NCBI GenBank assembly: GCA_024743115.1 | Contig: JANSXC010000002.1 | Coordinates: forward strand, 497,978-561,977 | Direction: 5' to 3' | Source: a bacterium | GTDB taxonomy: Bacteria > Planctomycetota > UBA1135 > UBA2386 | Length of the DNA stretch: 64,000 nucleotides | Part shown: in pieces, positions 54,582 through 63,347 of the stretch | Layout: each line of letters begins with the position of its first letter | Position numbering within the stretch: position 1 is the stretch's first letter | Made by a program: the position numbers and the translations under genes | Notes under the pieces: model-generated | What the model was told of the DNA's origin: nothing | The model's database searches: none | The model's input: only the letters and a program-made list of their open reading frames with translations

Positions 54582-55913
54582 ATGCGCATCGCCTCGGCTC
54601 TCGCATTTCTGTCTCTTGGCAGTCCGGTCCTCCTCGGCAGTTCGGTCCTGTTCGCCCAGGAATGGCAGCCACTCTGGAACGGCAAGGACCTGTCGGGCTG
54701 GCACGGCCAGCGCCACTTCAGTCCCTACAAGCTCGCGGCGATGTCGCCGGCGGAGCGCGACAAGCTGCGCGCCGAAGATGACGCGAGCGTCGCCCAGCAC
54801 TGGCGCGTCGAGAATGGCGAACTCGTGAACGACGGGCACGGTGCGTTCCTCACGACCGATCGCGACTTTGGCGACGTCGAGTTCCGACTCGAATACAAGA
54901 CGGTCGCGGGCGCCGACTCCGGGATCTATCTGCGCGGTAGTCCGCAGGTGCAGATCTGGGACTACACCGAGGCGGGCGGCAAGTGGAAGCTTGGTGCGGA
55001 CAAGGGCAGTGGCGGGCTCTGGAACAACCAGAAGCACGAGCGGTTCCCGCCGAAGTGCTACGACCGGCCGTTCGGGGAGTGGAACGAGCTCTGGATCCGC
55101 CAGATCGGCGCGCGCACGTGGGTCACGCTCAACGGCGAGGTGACCGTCGACGACGTCGTGATGGAGAACTACTGGGATCGCAAGCGCGCGCTGCCGGCGC
55201 GTGGTCCGCTGCAGCTGCAGACTCACGGCGGCGAGATCCGGTTCCGCAATCTGCAGTTCCGTGAGATGCCGTCGGAAACCGCCAACGTCGTGCTGCGAAT
55301 GCTGGCCAGGAAGCGCGGGGCCGCGGCGGGGATGCAGTTGCCGGAGTCGATCTTCGACGGCAAGACGCTGCAGGGTTGGCAGGGGGCGGTCGACGACTAC
55401 GAGGTCGTCGATGGCGCGCTGCGTTGCAAGCCCGGGCGCGGCGGCAATCTGTTCACCGCGGCGACGTACTCGAACTATGTCGCGACGTTCGAGTTCCGGT
55501 TGCCCGCCGGTGGCAACAACGGCGTGGCGATCCACTATCCCGGCAAGGGCAACCCGGCGCGCGAGGGGTTCGAGATCCAGGTGCTCGACGACACGCACGA
55601 GAAGTACAGCAAGCTCAAGCCATGGCAGTACTGCGGCTCGGTCTACGGCATGGTGCCGAGCCAGCGCGGCTACCTGCGGCCGGTCGGCGAGTGGAACCGC
55701 TACGAGATCACGGTGACCGGCTCGAGGGTGCGGGTCGAGCTCAACGGTTCGGTGATCGTGGATTGCGACCTCGCGGGTCTGCCGAGCAAGCTCGACAACC
55801 ACGTGGGCAAGGATCGTACGTCGGGCCACTTCGGGTTCTGTGGTCACAACGACCCGGTCGAGTTCCGCGACATCCGCATTCGCAAGCTGCCCGAGAACGA
55901 GGCCGGCAAGTAG
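54582..55913 (+). CDS. Secreted protein with two tandem DUF1080 domains
   Basis: A 443-residue exported protein with signal ending SSVLFAQ. Two DUF1080 (3-keto-disaccharide hydrolase) domains follow. The first (about 25-230) starts WQPLWNGKDLSGWHG and has SGIYLRGSPQVQIWD; the second (about 250-440) starts SIFDGKTLQGWQG and has NNGVAIHYPG, REGFEIQVLDD and GHFGFCGHNDPVEFRDIRI. Domain one includes an additional helical segment (MSPAERDKLRAED). DUF1080 proteins belong to the concanavalin-type beta-sandwich hydrolases that act on 3-keto-glucosides or glucans. It probably participates in sugar use outside the cytoplasm. Confidence 0.9.
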   Translation: MRIASALAFLSLGSPVLLGSSVLFAQEWQPLWNGKDLSGWHGQRHFSPYKLAAMSPAERDKLRAEDDASVAQHWRVENGELVNDGHGAFLTTDRDFGDVEFRLEYKTVAGADSGIYLRGSPQVQIWDYTEAGGKWKLGADKGSGGLWNNQKHERFPPKCYDRPFGEWNELWIRQIGARTWVTLNGEVTVDDVVMENYWDRKRALPARGPLQLQTHGGEIRFRNLQFREMPSETANVVLRMLARKRGAAAGMQLPESIFDGKTLQGWQGAVDDYEVVDGALRCKPGRGGNLFTAATYSNYVATFEFRLPAGGNNGVAIHYPGKGNPAREGFEIQVLDDTHEKYSKLKPWQYCGSVYGMVPSQRGYLRPVGEWNRYEITVTGSRVRVELNGSVIVDCDLAGLPSKLDNHVGKDRTSGHFGFCGHNDPVEFRDIRIRKLPENEAGK

Positions 55914-56106
55914 GGGGCTCGCCCGCCCAGCCGGGTTTGACGGGCGGGCAATCGTCGGTGGCATTGGGCGAACGGGCACACAGGGAAAACGACCCGAGTG
56001 ACCGGGGGCGCTGCTGGTTTTCCGTGGTCCGTTGTCGAGGTCGCCGGGCGTGGGGCGACTGACGGAGCGTTCCCGTTTTCTCCCCTTCGTCTCGAGGAGC
56101 CCCCAC

Positions 56107-56601
56107 ATGCAGTTCCATCGTTCGTTCGTTCTGTCGCTCGCCATCGGTCTCACCGCACCCGCATTCGCGCAGGATCCCGGTGCCGAAGCGAAACTCAGCC
56201 ATTCCGACGTCGTCGCCGCGGGGCGCGCGGCGTTGCAGGCGTCCGATTGGTCCGCGGCGGCCAAGAAGTTCCAGCTCGCCACGAAGCTCGATCCGCAGGA
56301 CGGCACGTCGTGGCAGTTGCTCGGCTACAGCTTGCACGCGATGCAGAAGCTCGACGAGGCCCTGCCGGTCCACAAGAAGGCGGCCGAGTTTCCCGGTGTG
56401 GCGTCGGTCGCGAGCTACAACGTCGCGTGCGTCTACGCGTTGAAGGGCAAGAACGAGCTCGCGCTCGAGTGGCTCGAGAAGGCCGCTGCGGCCGGTTTCG
56501 ATCGGCCTGAGCACATCGAGAACGATCCGGACATGAACGGGTTGCGCCAGAACGAGCGCTTCCAGGCCGTGGTCAAGAAGATCGCGAGCAACGGGCGGTG
56601 G
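56107..56601 (+). CDS. Secreted TPR protein, 5' part of a gene interrupted by a frame change
   Basis: The ATG at 56107 (GAGGAGC upstream) starts a signal peptide (ending APAFAQ) and TPR-like helices (about 25-125), including SYNVACVYALKGKNELALEWLEK in parts and NDPDMNGLRQNERF, which matches the TPR end-of-group pattern. After VVKKIASNG the reading frame continues but its protein turns arginine- and histidine-rich and stops resembling a gene, while a DUF2911-like domain begins in the next frame. There is no stop codon at the end of the TPR part. This suggests a +1 frame change or a sequencing error rather than a true gene end. Confidence 0.6.
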
Positions 56602-56608
56602 CGATCGC

Positions 56609-57169
56609 ATGCAGGTCTACGTCATCACGACGCCGCGGAAGAGTGCGCGCGTGGCGTGGTTCAGCCGCACCGGTTCGCCGGGCCAGATCTCGATCGACTT
56701 CGCGCCCATCAAGTGGCAGGACAAGTACGACGAGATGGTTGGCAGCGAGAAGATGATGGGCAAGAAGTGGCGACTCGGCGCCGACTTCTGGACCGCGATG
56801 GATACGTCGGTCGACCTCTCCATCGGTGGCCAGAACGTGCCCGCCGGCTACTACTACCTGACGCTCGAGCAGCAGGCCGAGGACCGCTTCGTGCTCGGTG
56901 TGCACAATGCCGCGAAGGTCAAGAAGATGAAGCTCGATGCCTACCTCGCGCATCGTCTGCCGAGCGGGATCGAGATTCCGCTGACGCACAGCCGTTCGGA
57001 TGCGGCCGAGAAGGAACTCGACATCAAGATCGCGACCAAGCCCGGTTCGTTGGACCACGGCAAGTTCCGCATCGCGTTCGGCGGGCACCGCCTGGTGGCG
57101 CCGGTCGCAATGATGGTCGGCAAGAAGAAGGCCGCGGAAGCCAGCGGCAAGAAGAAGGTGAAGTTCTAA
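56609..57169 (+). CDS. DUF2911-like domain, 3' part of the interrupted gene or a separate gene
   Basis: From the ATG at 56609 a 186-residue protein covers a DUF2911-type domain: VYVITTPRKSARVAWFS, ISIDFAPIKWQDKY, WTAMDTSVDLSIGGQNVPAG and FRIAFGGHRL, with a lysine-rich end (KKKAAEASGKKKVKF). It has no signal peptide of its own, although related proteins are exported. The frame is closed by a TGA at 56534-56536, so a fusion with the TPR part needs a frame change between 56537 and 56608. No convincing ribosome site lies before 56609. If separate, it would be a cytosolic protein; I favour a single interrupted gene. Confidence 0.6.
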   Translation: MQVYVITTPRKSARVAWFSRTGSPGQISIDFAPIKWQDKYDEMVGSEKMMGKKWRLGADFWTAMDTSVDLSIGGQNVPAGYYYLTLEQQAEDRFVLGVHNAAKVKKMKLDAYLAHRLPSGIEIPLTHSRSDAAEKELDIKIATKPGSLDHGKFRIAFGGHRLVAPVAMMVGKKKAAEASGKKKVKF

Positions 57170-57480
57170 CGCCGAACATGCGCGGTCGGCTTGCCCTCCC
57201 GACCGTGCCGCGCTCGTTCTCCGTTCCGGGGCCGCGACCTTGATGGTATCGGCGTTGTCGCCCAAGAGCCTGCCACGCCGCGGGGGCCGGCGCCGACACC
57301 AAGGGGCCCCTGCTCCGCCTGCGGTGGAGAATGCGGCGGATACGCGCCGGATCTCGTCCTGTTCGCCTCGCCGGACGCGGCGGGCGATGCGGGCTTCGTC
57401 GACCGGGCCCCGCTACGGCACGCTGTCGCTGTCGCTGTCGCTGTCGGATGTGGTCTTCGCAAACATCCGGGTGGGGGCGG
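57170..57480. other. Gene-free region between convergent genes
   Basis: A 311-base gap between the DUF2911-like end and the CAP-domain gene stop. It has no supportable gene on either strand; the open frames are shadows with arginine-, proline- and alanine-rich translations. It contains the hexamer repeat at 57423-57446 and several GC-rich inverted repeats. No terminator with a T-tract is clear. Confidence 0.5.
57423..57446. repeat. CTGTCG hexamer, four perfect copies
   Basis: Four exact tandem copies of CTGTCG lie in the gap downstream of the CAP-domain gene. The period of six and location outside genes make it a candidate length-variable site with no known role. Confidence 0.85.
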
Positions 57481-58557
57481 TCAGCTGCCGAACATCTGCG
57501 TCCAGTAGAGCCCGGCCTGACCGAGCCCCGTGCGCGCGTGGCCACCGAGCATGTTGCGATGGTGTCCTGGGCTGTACCACCAGGCCTCGACCGCGCCGGC
57601 GCCCGTCTGATGCCCGTTGGCGATGTTCTCCGCGCCGCCGCTCGTGCCGGCGAGTGCGGCGCGCATGCCCGGCGTCTTCTTCTTCTCGATCGGCGAGGTG
57701 TGGCTGAAGAAGTTCAGCCGCTTCATGTCCTCGCTGTGACCGCGGGCGGCGTTGCCGAGCAGCAGATCGATGCGCACGGTCGCCAGGCCGAGCGCGATCC
57801 GGATGCGGTTGAGCTCGAGCGTGCCGAGATACTCTTCGGCGACCATCTCCGACTGCAGCGCGGCGTTCTTCTGCAGCGTCTTCTTGTCGCGGCCGGAGAG
57901 CGGCAGTGAGAACAATGCGCCGACCGCGATGTCGTCGTCGAGCACGCTGGCGTTGGGCGGTTCGGGTAGCGGCTTGATGCGCGACGTCGCCCGGTCGGGC
58001 TCTTCGCAGTCGATCAGGCCGCGACGCGTGTCCGCGTAGAGGTCGAACCAGCCGAGCAGATCGTCGTGCTCGTCCGCGAGGTCGTCGAGCCGGTCCGCGA
58101 GCGCATCGTCGGCGTCGAGGATGGCGTCCACGTCGGGCAGGAGGAGTTCCTGCAGGCGTTCGAGTTTGGGGTCGATCTGCGCCTTGATCATCGCCTTCGT
58201 GAGGTCGGCCTTGCGACTGACTGCGAGGGCCTGCTTGCGCAACTCGTCGACCGTGCCGCTGCCGGCCGCAGCGAGCGCTTGTCGCTGCACTTTCGGAACG
58301 ACCTTGTCGAGGCGCTTCCGCAGGTCGCCGCGACCGTGTTCGAACGATTGCAGGGCGGTCTTGTAGCGCCGGTGCAGCAGGCCGAAGAACTGGGACCGCA
58401 CGGTGACTGCGCGCGTCGAGATGTCGCTTGCCACCTCGCGGGCGGTATCGAGGTCGCACTGCGGCGAGCGCACGCGCAGCAGGAGTGCGGACGAGGCGAC
58501 CTGCGGCGGTTTGGGTTCCTGTGCGGTGACGTGGGCTGCGGCGAGGAGCGGCAGCAT
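57481..58557 (-). CDS. Secreted CAP-domain (SCP/PR-1-like) protein
   Basis: About 358 residues from the ATG at 58557. A short signal (LPLLAAAHVTAQ) leads to a long helical region (about 20-230; KRLDKVVPKVQRQALAAA and similar) and then a CAP domain at the C-terminus: ELNRIRIALGLATVRID, HSEDMKRLNFFSHTSP, GGAENIANG and AWWYSPGHHRNMLGG. The His and acidic residues that line the CAP cleft are in these motifs. Bacterial CAP proteins are found in spore coats and envelopes, and their biochemical role is still unclear. The start is uncertain; a TTG at 58581 would lengthen the signal. Confidence 0.8.
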   Translation of the reverse strand: MLPLLAAAHVTAQEPKPPQVASSALLLRVRSPQCDLDTAREVASDISTRAVTVRSQFFGLLHRRYKTALQSFEHGRGDLRKRLDKVVPKVQRQALAAAGSGTVDELRKQALAVSRKADLTKAMIKAQIDPKLERLQELLLPDVDAILDADDALADRLDDLADEHDDLLGWFDLYADTRRGLIDCEEPDRATSRIKPLPEPPNASVLDDDIAVGALFSLPLSGRDKKTLQKNAALQSEMVAEEYLGTLELNRIRIALGLATVRIDLLLGNAARGHSEDMKRLNFFSHTSPIEKKKTPGMRAALAGTSGGAENIANGHQTGAGAVEAWWYSPGHHRNMLGGHARTGLGQAGLYWTQMFGS

Positions 58558-58631
58558 GGCTGCCCACCGGCTGGCGGCCAACAGGAATGAGGGGCAGAGG
58601 CCCGTCAGCCTCCGGGCGACGGGCCGCCGCG

Positions 58632-59456
58632 CTACTTCTTGTATCCGGGAGGGGTCCACTTCGCGTTCTTGTTCTGCCAGCGTTGCCAGTCCTCGTATCG
58701 GGTGAGCGACTGGCCGGTGAGTCGCGACAGAGTACCGATCCACTTGTCCCGAATCGCCTGCAACGTGCGGATCGCGTTGTCGCGCTGGAAGTCCACCGGG
58801 TTGGCGGGATCGTTCGATTGCAGCCGCGAGGCATCGCTCTGCAGCGAACCCCAGGAACGCAGCAGCTGTTTGACCACGTCGCGCTTGTCCTTGAGCTTGG
58901 CGTTCGTGAACTCGCCGAGCGCCTTGCCGGCCGCCGCCCGGATCTCGTCGTGCGGCGATCGCGTCGCCTCCTCGAGCAGGTAGTCGATCTGCTTGGTGTC
59001 CTGCGTGCGGCCGAGCGCTTCCAGCAGGTGGCCGCGCAGCACCAGGAAGTCTTTGATGCGCTTGCCCTCGACCGCTTTTGCCAGCTCCTTGCTGCCGTCC
59101 TTCTCGAACTTCGCGAGCGCGTCCGCGGCCTCGCGATACAGGTGATGCTGCTTCTTCGGGCGGGTCTTGCCGGTCTTGAACACGCCGCCGAGCGCGCGCG
59201 CGAGCCGGGACTTGTCCTTCGGATTGAGTTTCTCCGGTGCCTTCGTGAGCTCCTGGATCAGCCCGATGGCCTGGAAATCGCGCCGCATCTTGCGGTCGGC
59301 GACCATGCTCTTGAGCTCCTTGAGCTTCTTCGGCAGCTGCGGGTCCAGCGGCGGCGGTGCCGGCTTCTGGGCGCCGAGCCCCGCGGCCAGGGTTGCGGCG
59401 GAAAGCACGCCGATGGTGAGGAGGGCGAGCCTCGTGCGGAGTGGATTGGCGGCCAT
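58632..59456 (-). CDS. Secreted helical-repeat (HEAT-like) protein
   Basis: A 274-residue exported protein from the ATG at 59456 (signal ending AAGLGAQ). The mature part is basic and helical with HEAT-like pairs (SKELAKAVEGKRIKDFLVLRG, QIDYLLEEATRSPHDEIRAAAGKALG). The end is rich in Lys, Trp and Pro (WQNKNAKWTPPGYKK). No catalytic motif is seen. A protein-binding role in the envelope is possible. It precedes the CAP-domain gene on the same strand with a 74-base gap, and it is divergent from the nucleotide-sugar operon. Confidence 0.65.
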   Translation of the reverse strand: MAANPLRTRLALLTIGVLSAATLAAGLGAQKPAPPPLDPQLPKKLKELKSMVADRKMRRDFQAIGLIQELTKAPEKLNPKDKSRLARALGGVFKTGKTRPKKQHHLYREAADALAKFEKDGSKELAKAVEGKRIKDFLVLRGHLLEALGRTQDTKQIDYLLEEATRSPHDEIRAAAGKALGEFTNAKLKDKRDVVKQLLRSWGSLQSDASRLQSNDPANPVDFQRDNAIRTLQAIRDKWIGTLSRLTGQSLTRYEDWQRWQNKNAKWTPPGYKK

Positions 59457-59583
59457 GATACCTACAATATCGCGCAAACCCGCGAGGTCACCAGATCGGG
59501 GGCCCAGATAAGGCTCGGGGGCGTGGATTCGCTGGCCGGCATCCGGTAGCAATGCCCGCGCTTCTTCCCCGATCGCGCTCGCC
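59457..59583. other. Divergent region upstream of the nucleotide-sugar operon
   Basis: 127 bases that should hold two divergent promoters. It has a locally AT-rich patch (TACCTACAATATCGCG) near the minus-strand gene start. No ribosome site is clear before the plus-strand TTG at 59584. Confidence 0.35.
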
Positions 59584-60561
59584 TTGCCCTCCGTTCTGAT
59601 TACCGGTGGCGCCGGATTCATCGGCTCACACCTCGCTCGATCCGTGCTCGCCGACGGCGCCTCGGTTCGCGTTCTCGACAACCTGGATCCGTTCTACGAT
59701 GTCGCGATCAAGCGTCAGAACCTCGCCGAGCTCGAGGCGGCGGCCGCCGCGAGCGGGGGCGCGACGTTCGAGTTCCAGGAGGGCGACATCCGGGATCCGG
59801 CGGCGTGCCGGCAAGCGCTCGCTGGGGTGGAGACGGTGGTCCACCTGGCCGCGCTCGCGGGCGTGCGGCCGTCGATCCAGCACCCCGATCGCTACATGGA
59901 CGTCAACGTGACCGGCACGCAGGTGCTGCTGTCCGCGATCGACTCGAAGCAGGTGCGCGTTGTGTTCGGCAGCAGTTCGTCGGTCTACGGCGGCAACCGC
60001 GAGGTGCCGTTCGCCGAGAGTCAGAACGTCGATCATCCGGTCTCGCCCTACGCCGCGAGCAAGAAGGCCGGCGAGGTCCTGTGCCATGCCTGGCACCACC
60101 TGCGAGGCAATCCGCTGACTTGCCTGCGGTTCTTCACGGTCTACGGCCCGGGGCAGCGGCCGGAGATGGCGATCCACAAGTTCGCGCGGTGCGTCACCAA
60201 CGGCGAGCCGATTCCGTTCTTCGGCGACGGCTCCTCGGCGCGGGACTACACCTACGTCGCGGACATCGTGGCGGGCGTCCGCGCCGCGATGGACCGGCCC
60301 AGGGACTACGCGATCTACAACCTCGGTGGCTCCGCGACTACGACGTTGCGGGAGCTCGTTGACCTGCTCGCCGGCGCGCTCGGTCGGGACGCCGTTTTGG
60401 ATCGACAGCCAGATCAGCCGGGCGATGTGCCGATAACCTACGCGGACATCGGGCTCGCACGGCGCGAGCTCGGCTACGAGCCGTCGACACCGATCGCGGC
60501 CGGGATCGAGAAGTTCTGTGCCTGGTATCGGCAGGCACGTCAGGAGGGCAGGGTCGCGTGA
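59584..60561 (+). CDS. NAD-dependent epimerase, UDP-glucuronate 4-epimerase type
   Basis: A 325-residue extended short-chain dehydrogenase. The dinucleotide-binding motif is [11 protein letters not shown], followed by DNLDPFYDVAIKRQNL, a form typical of UDP-glucuronate to UDP-galacturonate epimerases. The catalytic YxxxK is in YAASKKAGE and Ser in FGSSSSVYGG. It would make an activated uronic acid for surface polysaccharide. TTG start; no clear ribosome site. It is the first gene of the operon and overlaps the next by four bases. Confidence 0.85.
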   Translation: MPSVLITGGAGFIGSHLARSVLADGASVRVLDNLDPFYDVAIKRQNLAELEAAAAASGGATFEFQEGDIRDPAACRQALAGVETVVHLAALAGVRPSIQHPDRYMDVNVTGTQVLLSAIDSKQVRVVFGSSSSVYGGNREVPFAESQNVDHPVSPYAASKKAGEVLCHAWHHLRGNPLTCLRFFTVYGPGQRPEMAIHKFARCVTNGEPIPFFGDGSSARDYTYVADIVAGVRAAMDRPRDYAIYNLGGSATTTLRELVDLLAGALGRDAVLDRQPDQPGDVPITYADIGLARRELGYEPSTPIAAGIEKFCAWYRQARQEGRVA

Positions 60562-61595
60562 GTCGCGTTTTGGTCACGGGTGGTGCGGGGTTCATCGGAT
60601 CCCACGTCATCGAGACTCTGTGTCGAGCTGGGCGCGCCGTTACGACCATCGACGACTTCAGCACCGGCAGGCGCGAGAACCTCGCGGGCCTGCGCGACGC
60701 GGGCCATGAGTTCGAAGTGGTGGAGGGATCGATCACGGACCCCGAGGCGGTCGCGCGCGCGATGACCGATGTCGATCGCGTCGTGCACCTCGCGGCGTTG
60801 CCGTCGGTGGCGCGTTCGGTCGAACGGCCGCTCGATACCCACCACGCGTGCGCGACGGGCACGATCACGGTGCTGCACGCGGCGGTCAAGAACGGGGCGC
60901 GAGTCGTCTACGCTGGCAGCAGTTCGGCGTACGGCAATCAGGAGGCGCGCTTCAAGCAGGAGGACCTGCGCGAAGACCCGCTGTCGCCGTACTCGGCCGC
61001 CAAGCTCACGGGCGAGCTCTACTGCCGGTCGTTCGCGCGGGTATACGACCTGCCGGTCGTCGTCACTCGGTTCTTCAACGTGTTCGGCCCGCGGCAGCCT
61101 GCCGACAGCCCCTACTCGGGCGTGGTTGCGGCGTTCTGTCGGGCGCTGATTCGCGGCGATGCGCCGCGGATCGACGGCGACGGCGAGCAGTCGCGCGATT
61201 TCACCTACATCGAGGATGTCGTGGATGGCGTGCTGCGCTGTCTGGACGGGGACTCGAAGGGTTGTGTTACGGTCAATCTCGCGTACGGCGATGCGACGAC
61301 GGTCAACGCGCTCTACGAGCAGTTGGCCGAGCACGCGCGCGCCGGGCTCGGTCTGAGTGAGGTGCCCTCGCCGCGCCACGCGGATCCGCGCGCCGGCGAC
61401 GTCCGGCATTCACTCGCCGATACCGCGCGCGCCCGGGAGGTGTTCGGGTTCGAGCCGCAGGTGGGATTCGTCGAAGGGCTGCGGCGCACGTTCGAGTGGT
61501 ATCGCGGCACGATTGGCCAACGGTCAGGTTCGCAACGGTCAGGTTCGCAGCAGTCAGGTACCCCGCAGTCGGGCGCCACGGAGTCGAAATCATGA
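60558..61595 (+). CDS. NAD-dependent nucleotide-sugar epimerase (WbpP/Gne type), with a repeat tail
   Basis: A 345-residue extended short-chain dehydrogenase: [31 protein letters not shown], catalytic YSAAK and FFNVFGPRQ. It resembles UDP-GlcNAc/UDP-GalNAc C4-epimerases such as WbpP. The C-terminal 24 residues are a low-complexity tail made of RSGSQ-like pentapeptides, not part of the enzyme fold. GTG start overlapping the previous gene (GTGA), and its end overlaps the next (ATGA). Confidence 0.85.
   Translation: MSRVLVTGGAGFIGSHVIETLCRAGRAVTTIDDFSTGRRENLAGLRDAGHEFEVVEGSITDPEAVARAMTDVDRVVHLAALPSVARSVERPLDTHHACATGTITVLHAAVKNGARVVYAGSSSAYGNQEARFKQEDLREDPLSPYSAAKLTGELYCRSFARVYDLPVVVTRFFNVFGPRQPADSPYSGVVAAFCRALIRGDAPRIDGDGEQSRDFTYIEDVVDGVLRCLDGDSKGCVTVNLAYGDATTVNALYEQLAEHARAGLGLSEVPSPRHADPRAGDVRHSLADTARAREVFGFEPQVGFVEGLRRTFEWYRGTIGQRSGSQRSGSQQSGTPQSGATESKS
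61518..61577. repeat. Four in-frame 15-bp tandem units at the epimerase 3' end
   Basis: Units caacggtcaggttcg (twice, identical), then two diverged copies, encode the serine/glutamine-rich tail of the epimerase. The repeats end 15 bases before the next gene start, so unit changes alter only the tail length. Confidence 0.8.
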
Positions 61596-62344
61596 AAGGT
61601 GTCGTTCTCGCCGGTGGCCTCGGAAGCCGCCTCTATCCGCTGACGAAGATCACGAACAAGCACCTGCTGCCGGTCTTCGACAAGCCGATGATCTACTACC
61701 CGATCCAGTGCCTCGTGAACGCCGGGATCACGGATATCCTGATCGTCACGGGCGGCAACTCGGCGGGGGACTTCCTGCAGCTGTTGCGCAACGGCTCGGA
61801 CTTCGGGCTGGCGCGTCTGAGCTACGCCTACCAGGACGGCGAAGGCGGCATCGCGGATGCGCTCAAGCTCGCCGAGGCCTTCGCGGAGGGCGAGCCGATC
61901 TGTGTCGTTCTCGGTGACAACATCATCGAGGGCAACATCAAGAAGGCCGTCGACGACTTCAAGGCCCAGGGCGACGGCGCCAAGATCCTGCTGAAGGAGG
62001 TCCACGACCCCGAACGCTTCGGCGTCGCCAAGGTCGAGGACGGCAACGTGCGCGAGATCGTCGAGAAGCCCGAGAATCCCGAGACCAATCTCGCGGTGAT
62101 CGGAATCTATCTCTACGACGCCGCGGTGTTCGAAATCTGCAAGACGCTCAAGCCGTCGCACCGTGGCGAACTCGAGATCACGGATGTGAACAACGAATAC
62201 GTGCGCCGCGGCAACCTCACTTGCGAGGTGCTCGACGGCTGGTGGACGGATGCGGGCACGTTCGAATCGCTCTACCGCGCGGCGAGCCTCGTGCGCGAGG
62301 GCGGCGCGAACCGCATGGACCTCGCGCCGGCGGCCGGCAGCTGA
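61592..62344 (+). CDS. rmlA: Glucose-1-phosphate thymidylyltransferase, short form
   Basis: Makes dTDP-glucose from glucose-1-phosphate and dTTP, the first step to dTDP-rhamnose. The 250-residue protein has the nucleotidyltransferase motif LAGGLGSRLYPLT, the metal site VVLGDNI and VEKPENPETN. The length is that of the short RmlA type. The ATG at 61592 overlaps the previous stop (ATGA). It is followed by rmlD after 22 bases. Confidence 0.93.
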   Translation: MKGVVLAGGLGSRLYPLTKITNKHLLPVFDKPMIYYPIQCLVNAGITDILIVTGGNSAGDFLQLLRNGSDFGLARLSYAYQDGEGGIADALKLAEAFAEGEPICVVLGDNIIEGNIKKAVDDFKAQGDGAKILLKEVHDPERFGVAKVEDGNVREIVEKPENPETNLAVIGIYLYDAAVFEICKTLKPSHRGELEITDVNNEYVRRGNLTCEVLDGWWTDAGTFESLYRAASLVREGGANRMDLAPAAGS

Positions 62345-62366
62345 CGGCTGGACCACGAATCGATCC

Positions 62367-63347
62367 ATGACCCAGCTCGATTATCTCGTCACGGGTGCGA
62401 CGGGCCAGCTCGGTCGCGCGGTGCTCGCCGAGGTGACGGCGCGCGGCAAGCGCGCGTTCGGCGTGGGCTCGGCGGACATGCCGCTCGAACGCCGTGCCGG
62501 GATCGCATCGACCCTGATGACGCATCGTCCACGCTGTGTGCTGCATTGTGGCGCGATGACGAACGTCGACGGCTGTGAGCAGGACCCGCTCCTCGCCAAT
62601 CGGATCAATGGCCTCGCGACCGCCTGGATCGCGGACGTCGCGGCGGCGATCGATGCGGCGCTGATCTACGTCAGCACGGACTTCGTGTTCGAGGGCCGGC
62701 AACACGGCCGGCCCTATGCGGTCGATGCATCCGTAGCGCCGCTGTCGGCGTACGGGCGCAGCAAACGCCTCGGTGAGGAGGCCGTGCTCGCACACGAGCG
62801 GCCGAACTTCCAAGTCGTCCGCACGAGCTGGGTCTTCGGGCCAGGCGGGCGCAACTTCCCGCGGGCGATTCTCGCGCGGGCACGTTCGGGGCAGCCGCTC
62901 AAAGTCGTCACGGACCAGGTCGGATGCCCGACCTACGCCCCGGATCTCGCCGCGGCGCTGCTCGACCTCGACGCAGCCGAGGCCGAAGGGGGGATCTACC
63001 ACGCGACGAACACCGGTCACTGTTCCTGGCACGAGTTCGCGACCGCAATTCTCGCGGCGGCGGGGCTGGGCGAGGCGGCGGTCGGCACCCAGGTGGCTGC
63101 GGACCTCGGGCTGCCAGCACCCCGGCCCGAGTGGTCCGTGCTCGACAACTCGCGGCTCGAAACCGTCCGTGGCAAGGCGTTGCCGGAGTATCGTGACGCG
63201 ATCGATCGCTATCTGGCCGCGGAGGACGCAGGTGGCGCGGCGGGTTCGACCGATAGTTGCAGCCCGGTCAGCGTCCAGAGCAAGACCGCGAACGACAGCA
63301 AGACGGCGAGAGACAGTCAGACCGCGAGAGACAGGGCAAAGCAGTGA
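62367..63347 (+). CDS. rmlD: dTDP-4-dehydrorhamnose reductase, with a repeat tail
   Basis: Last enzyme of dTDP-L-rhamnose synthesis. The 326-residue protein has the binding motif [12 protein letters not shown], the [10 protein letters not shown] segment, STDFVFEG and the YGRSK catalytic site. The C-terminal part from about residue 295 is an extra hydrophilic tail of repeats ([18 protein letters not shown]). The ATG at 62367 was chosen because the open frame further upstream overlaps rmlA in the wrong frame. The stop overlaps the rmlB start (GTGA). Confidence 0.93.
   Translation: MTQLDYLVTGATGQLGRAVLAEVTARGKRAFGVGSADMPLERRAGIASTLMTHRPRCVLHCGAMTNVDGCEQDPLLANRINGLATAWIADVAAAIDAALIYVSTDFVFEGRQHGRPYAVDASVAPLSAYGRSKRLGEEAVLAHERPNFQVVRTSWVFGPGGRNFPRAILARARSGQPLKVVTDQVGCPTYAPDLAAALLDLDAAEAEGGIYHATNTGHCSWHEFATAILAAAGLGEAAVGTQVAADLGLPAPRPEWSVLDNSRLETVRGKALPEYRDAIDRYLAAEDAGGAAGSTDSCSPVSVQSKTANDSKTARDSQTARDRAKQ
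63279..63332. repeat. Three in-frame 18-bp tandem units at the rmlD 3' end
   Basis: Units such as agcaagaccgcgaacgac encode SKTAND-like hexapeptides. The 18-bp period keeps the frame. Together with the tail of the neighbouring epimerase, this is the second sugar-nucleotide enzyme in the operon with a repeat-built C-terminus. Confidence 0.8.

Noticed and set aside
55914..55960. Hairpin GCCCGCCC / GGGCGGGC after the DUF1080 gene as terminator
   Set aside because: The loop is long and no T-run follows on either strand, so it could be chance in GC-rich DNA.
52998..56306. Minus-strand open frame of 1102 codons
   Set aside because: Only the first-transcribed small part at 52998-53516 has gene-like sequence with a signal peptide. 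The rest is antisense to the secreted genes and the DUF1080 gene and is open only because stop codons are rare at this GC content.
57166..57462. Possible small gene in the gap after the DUF2911-like part
   Set aside because: Translations in all frames are low-complexity Arg/Pro/Ala sequences and the repeat at 57423 is read as a simple dipeptide run.
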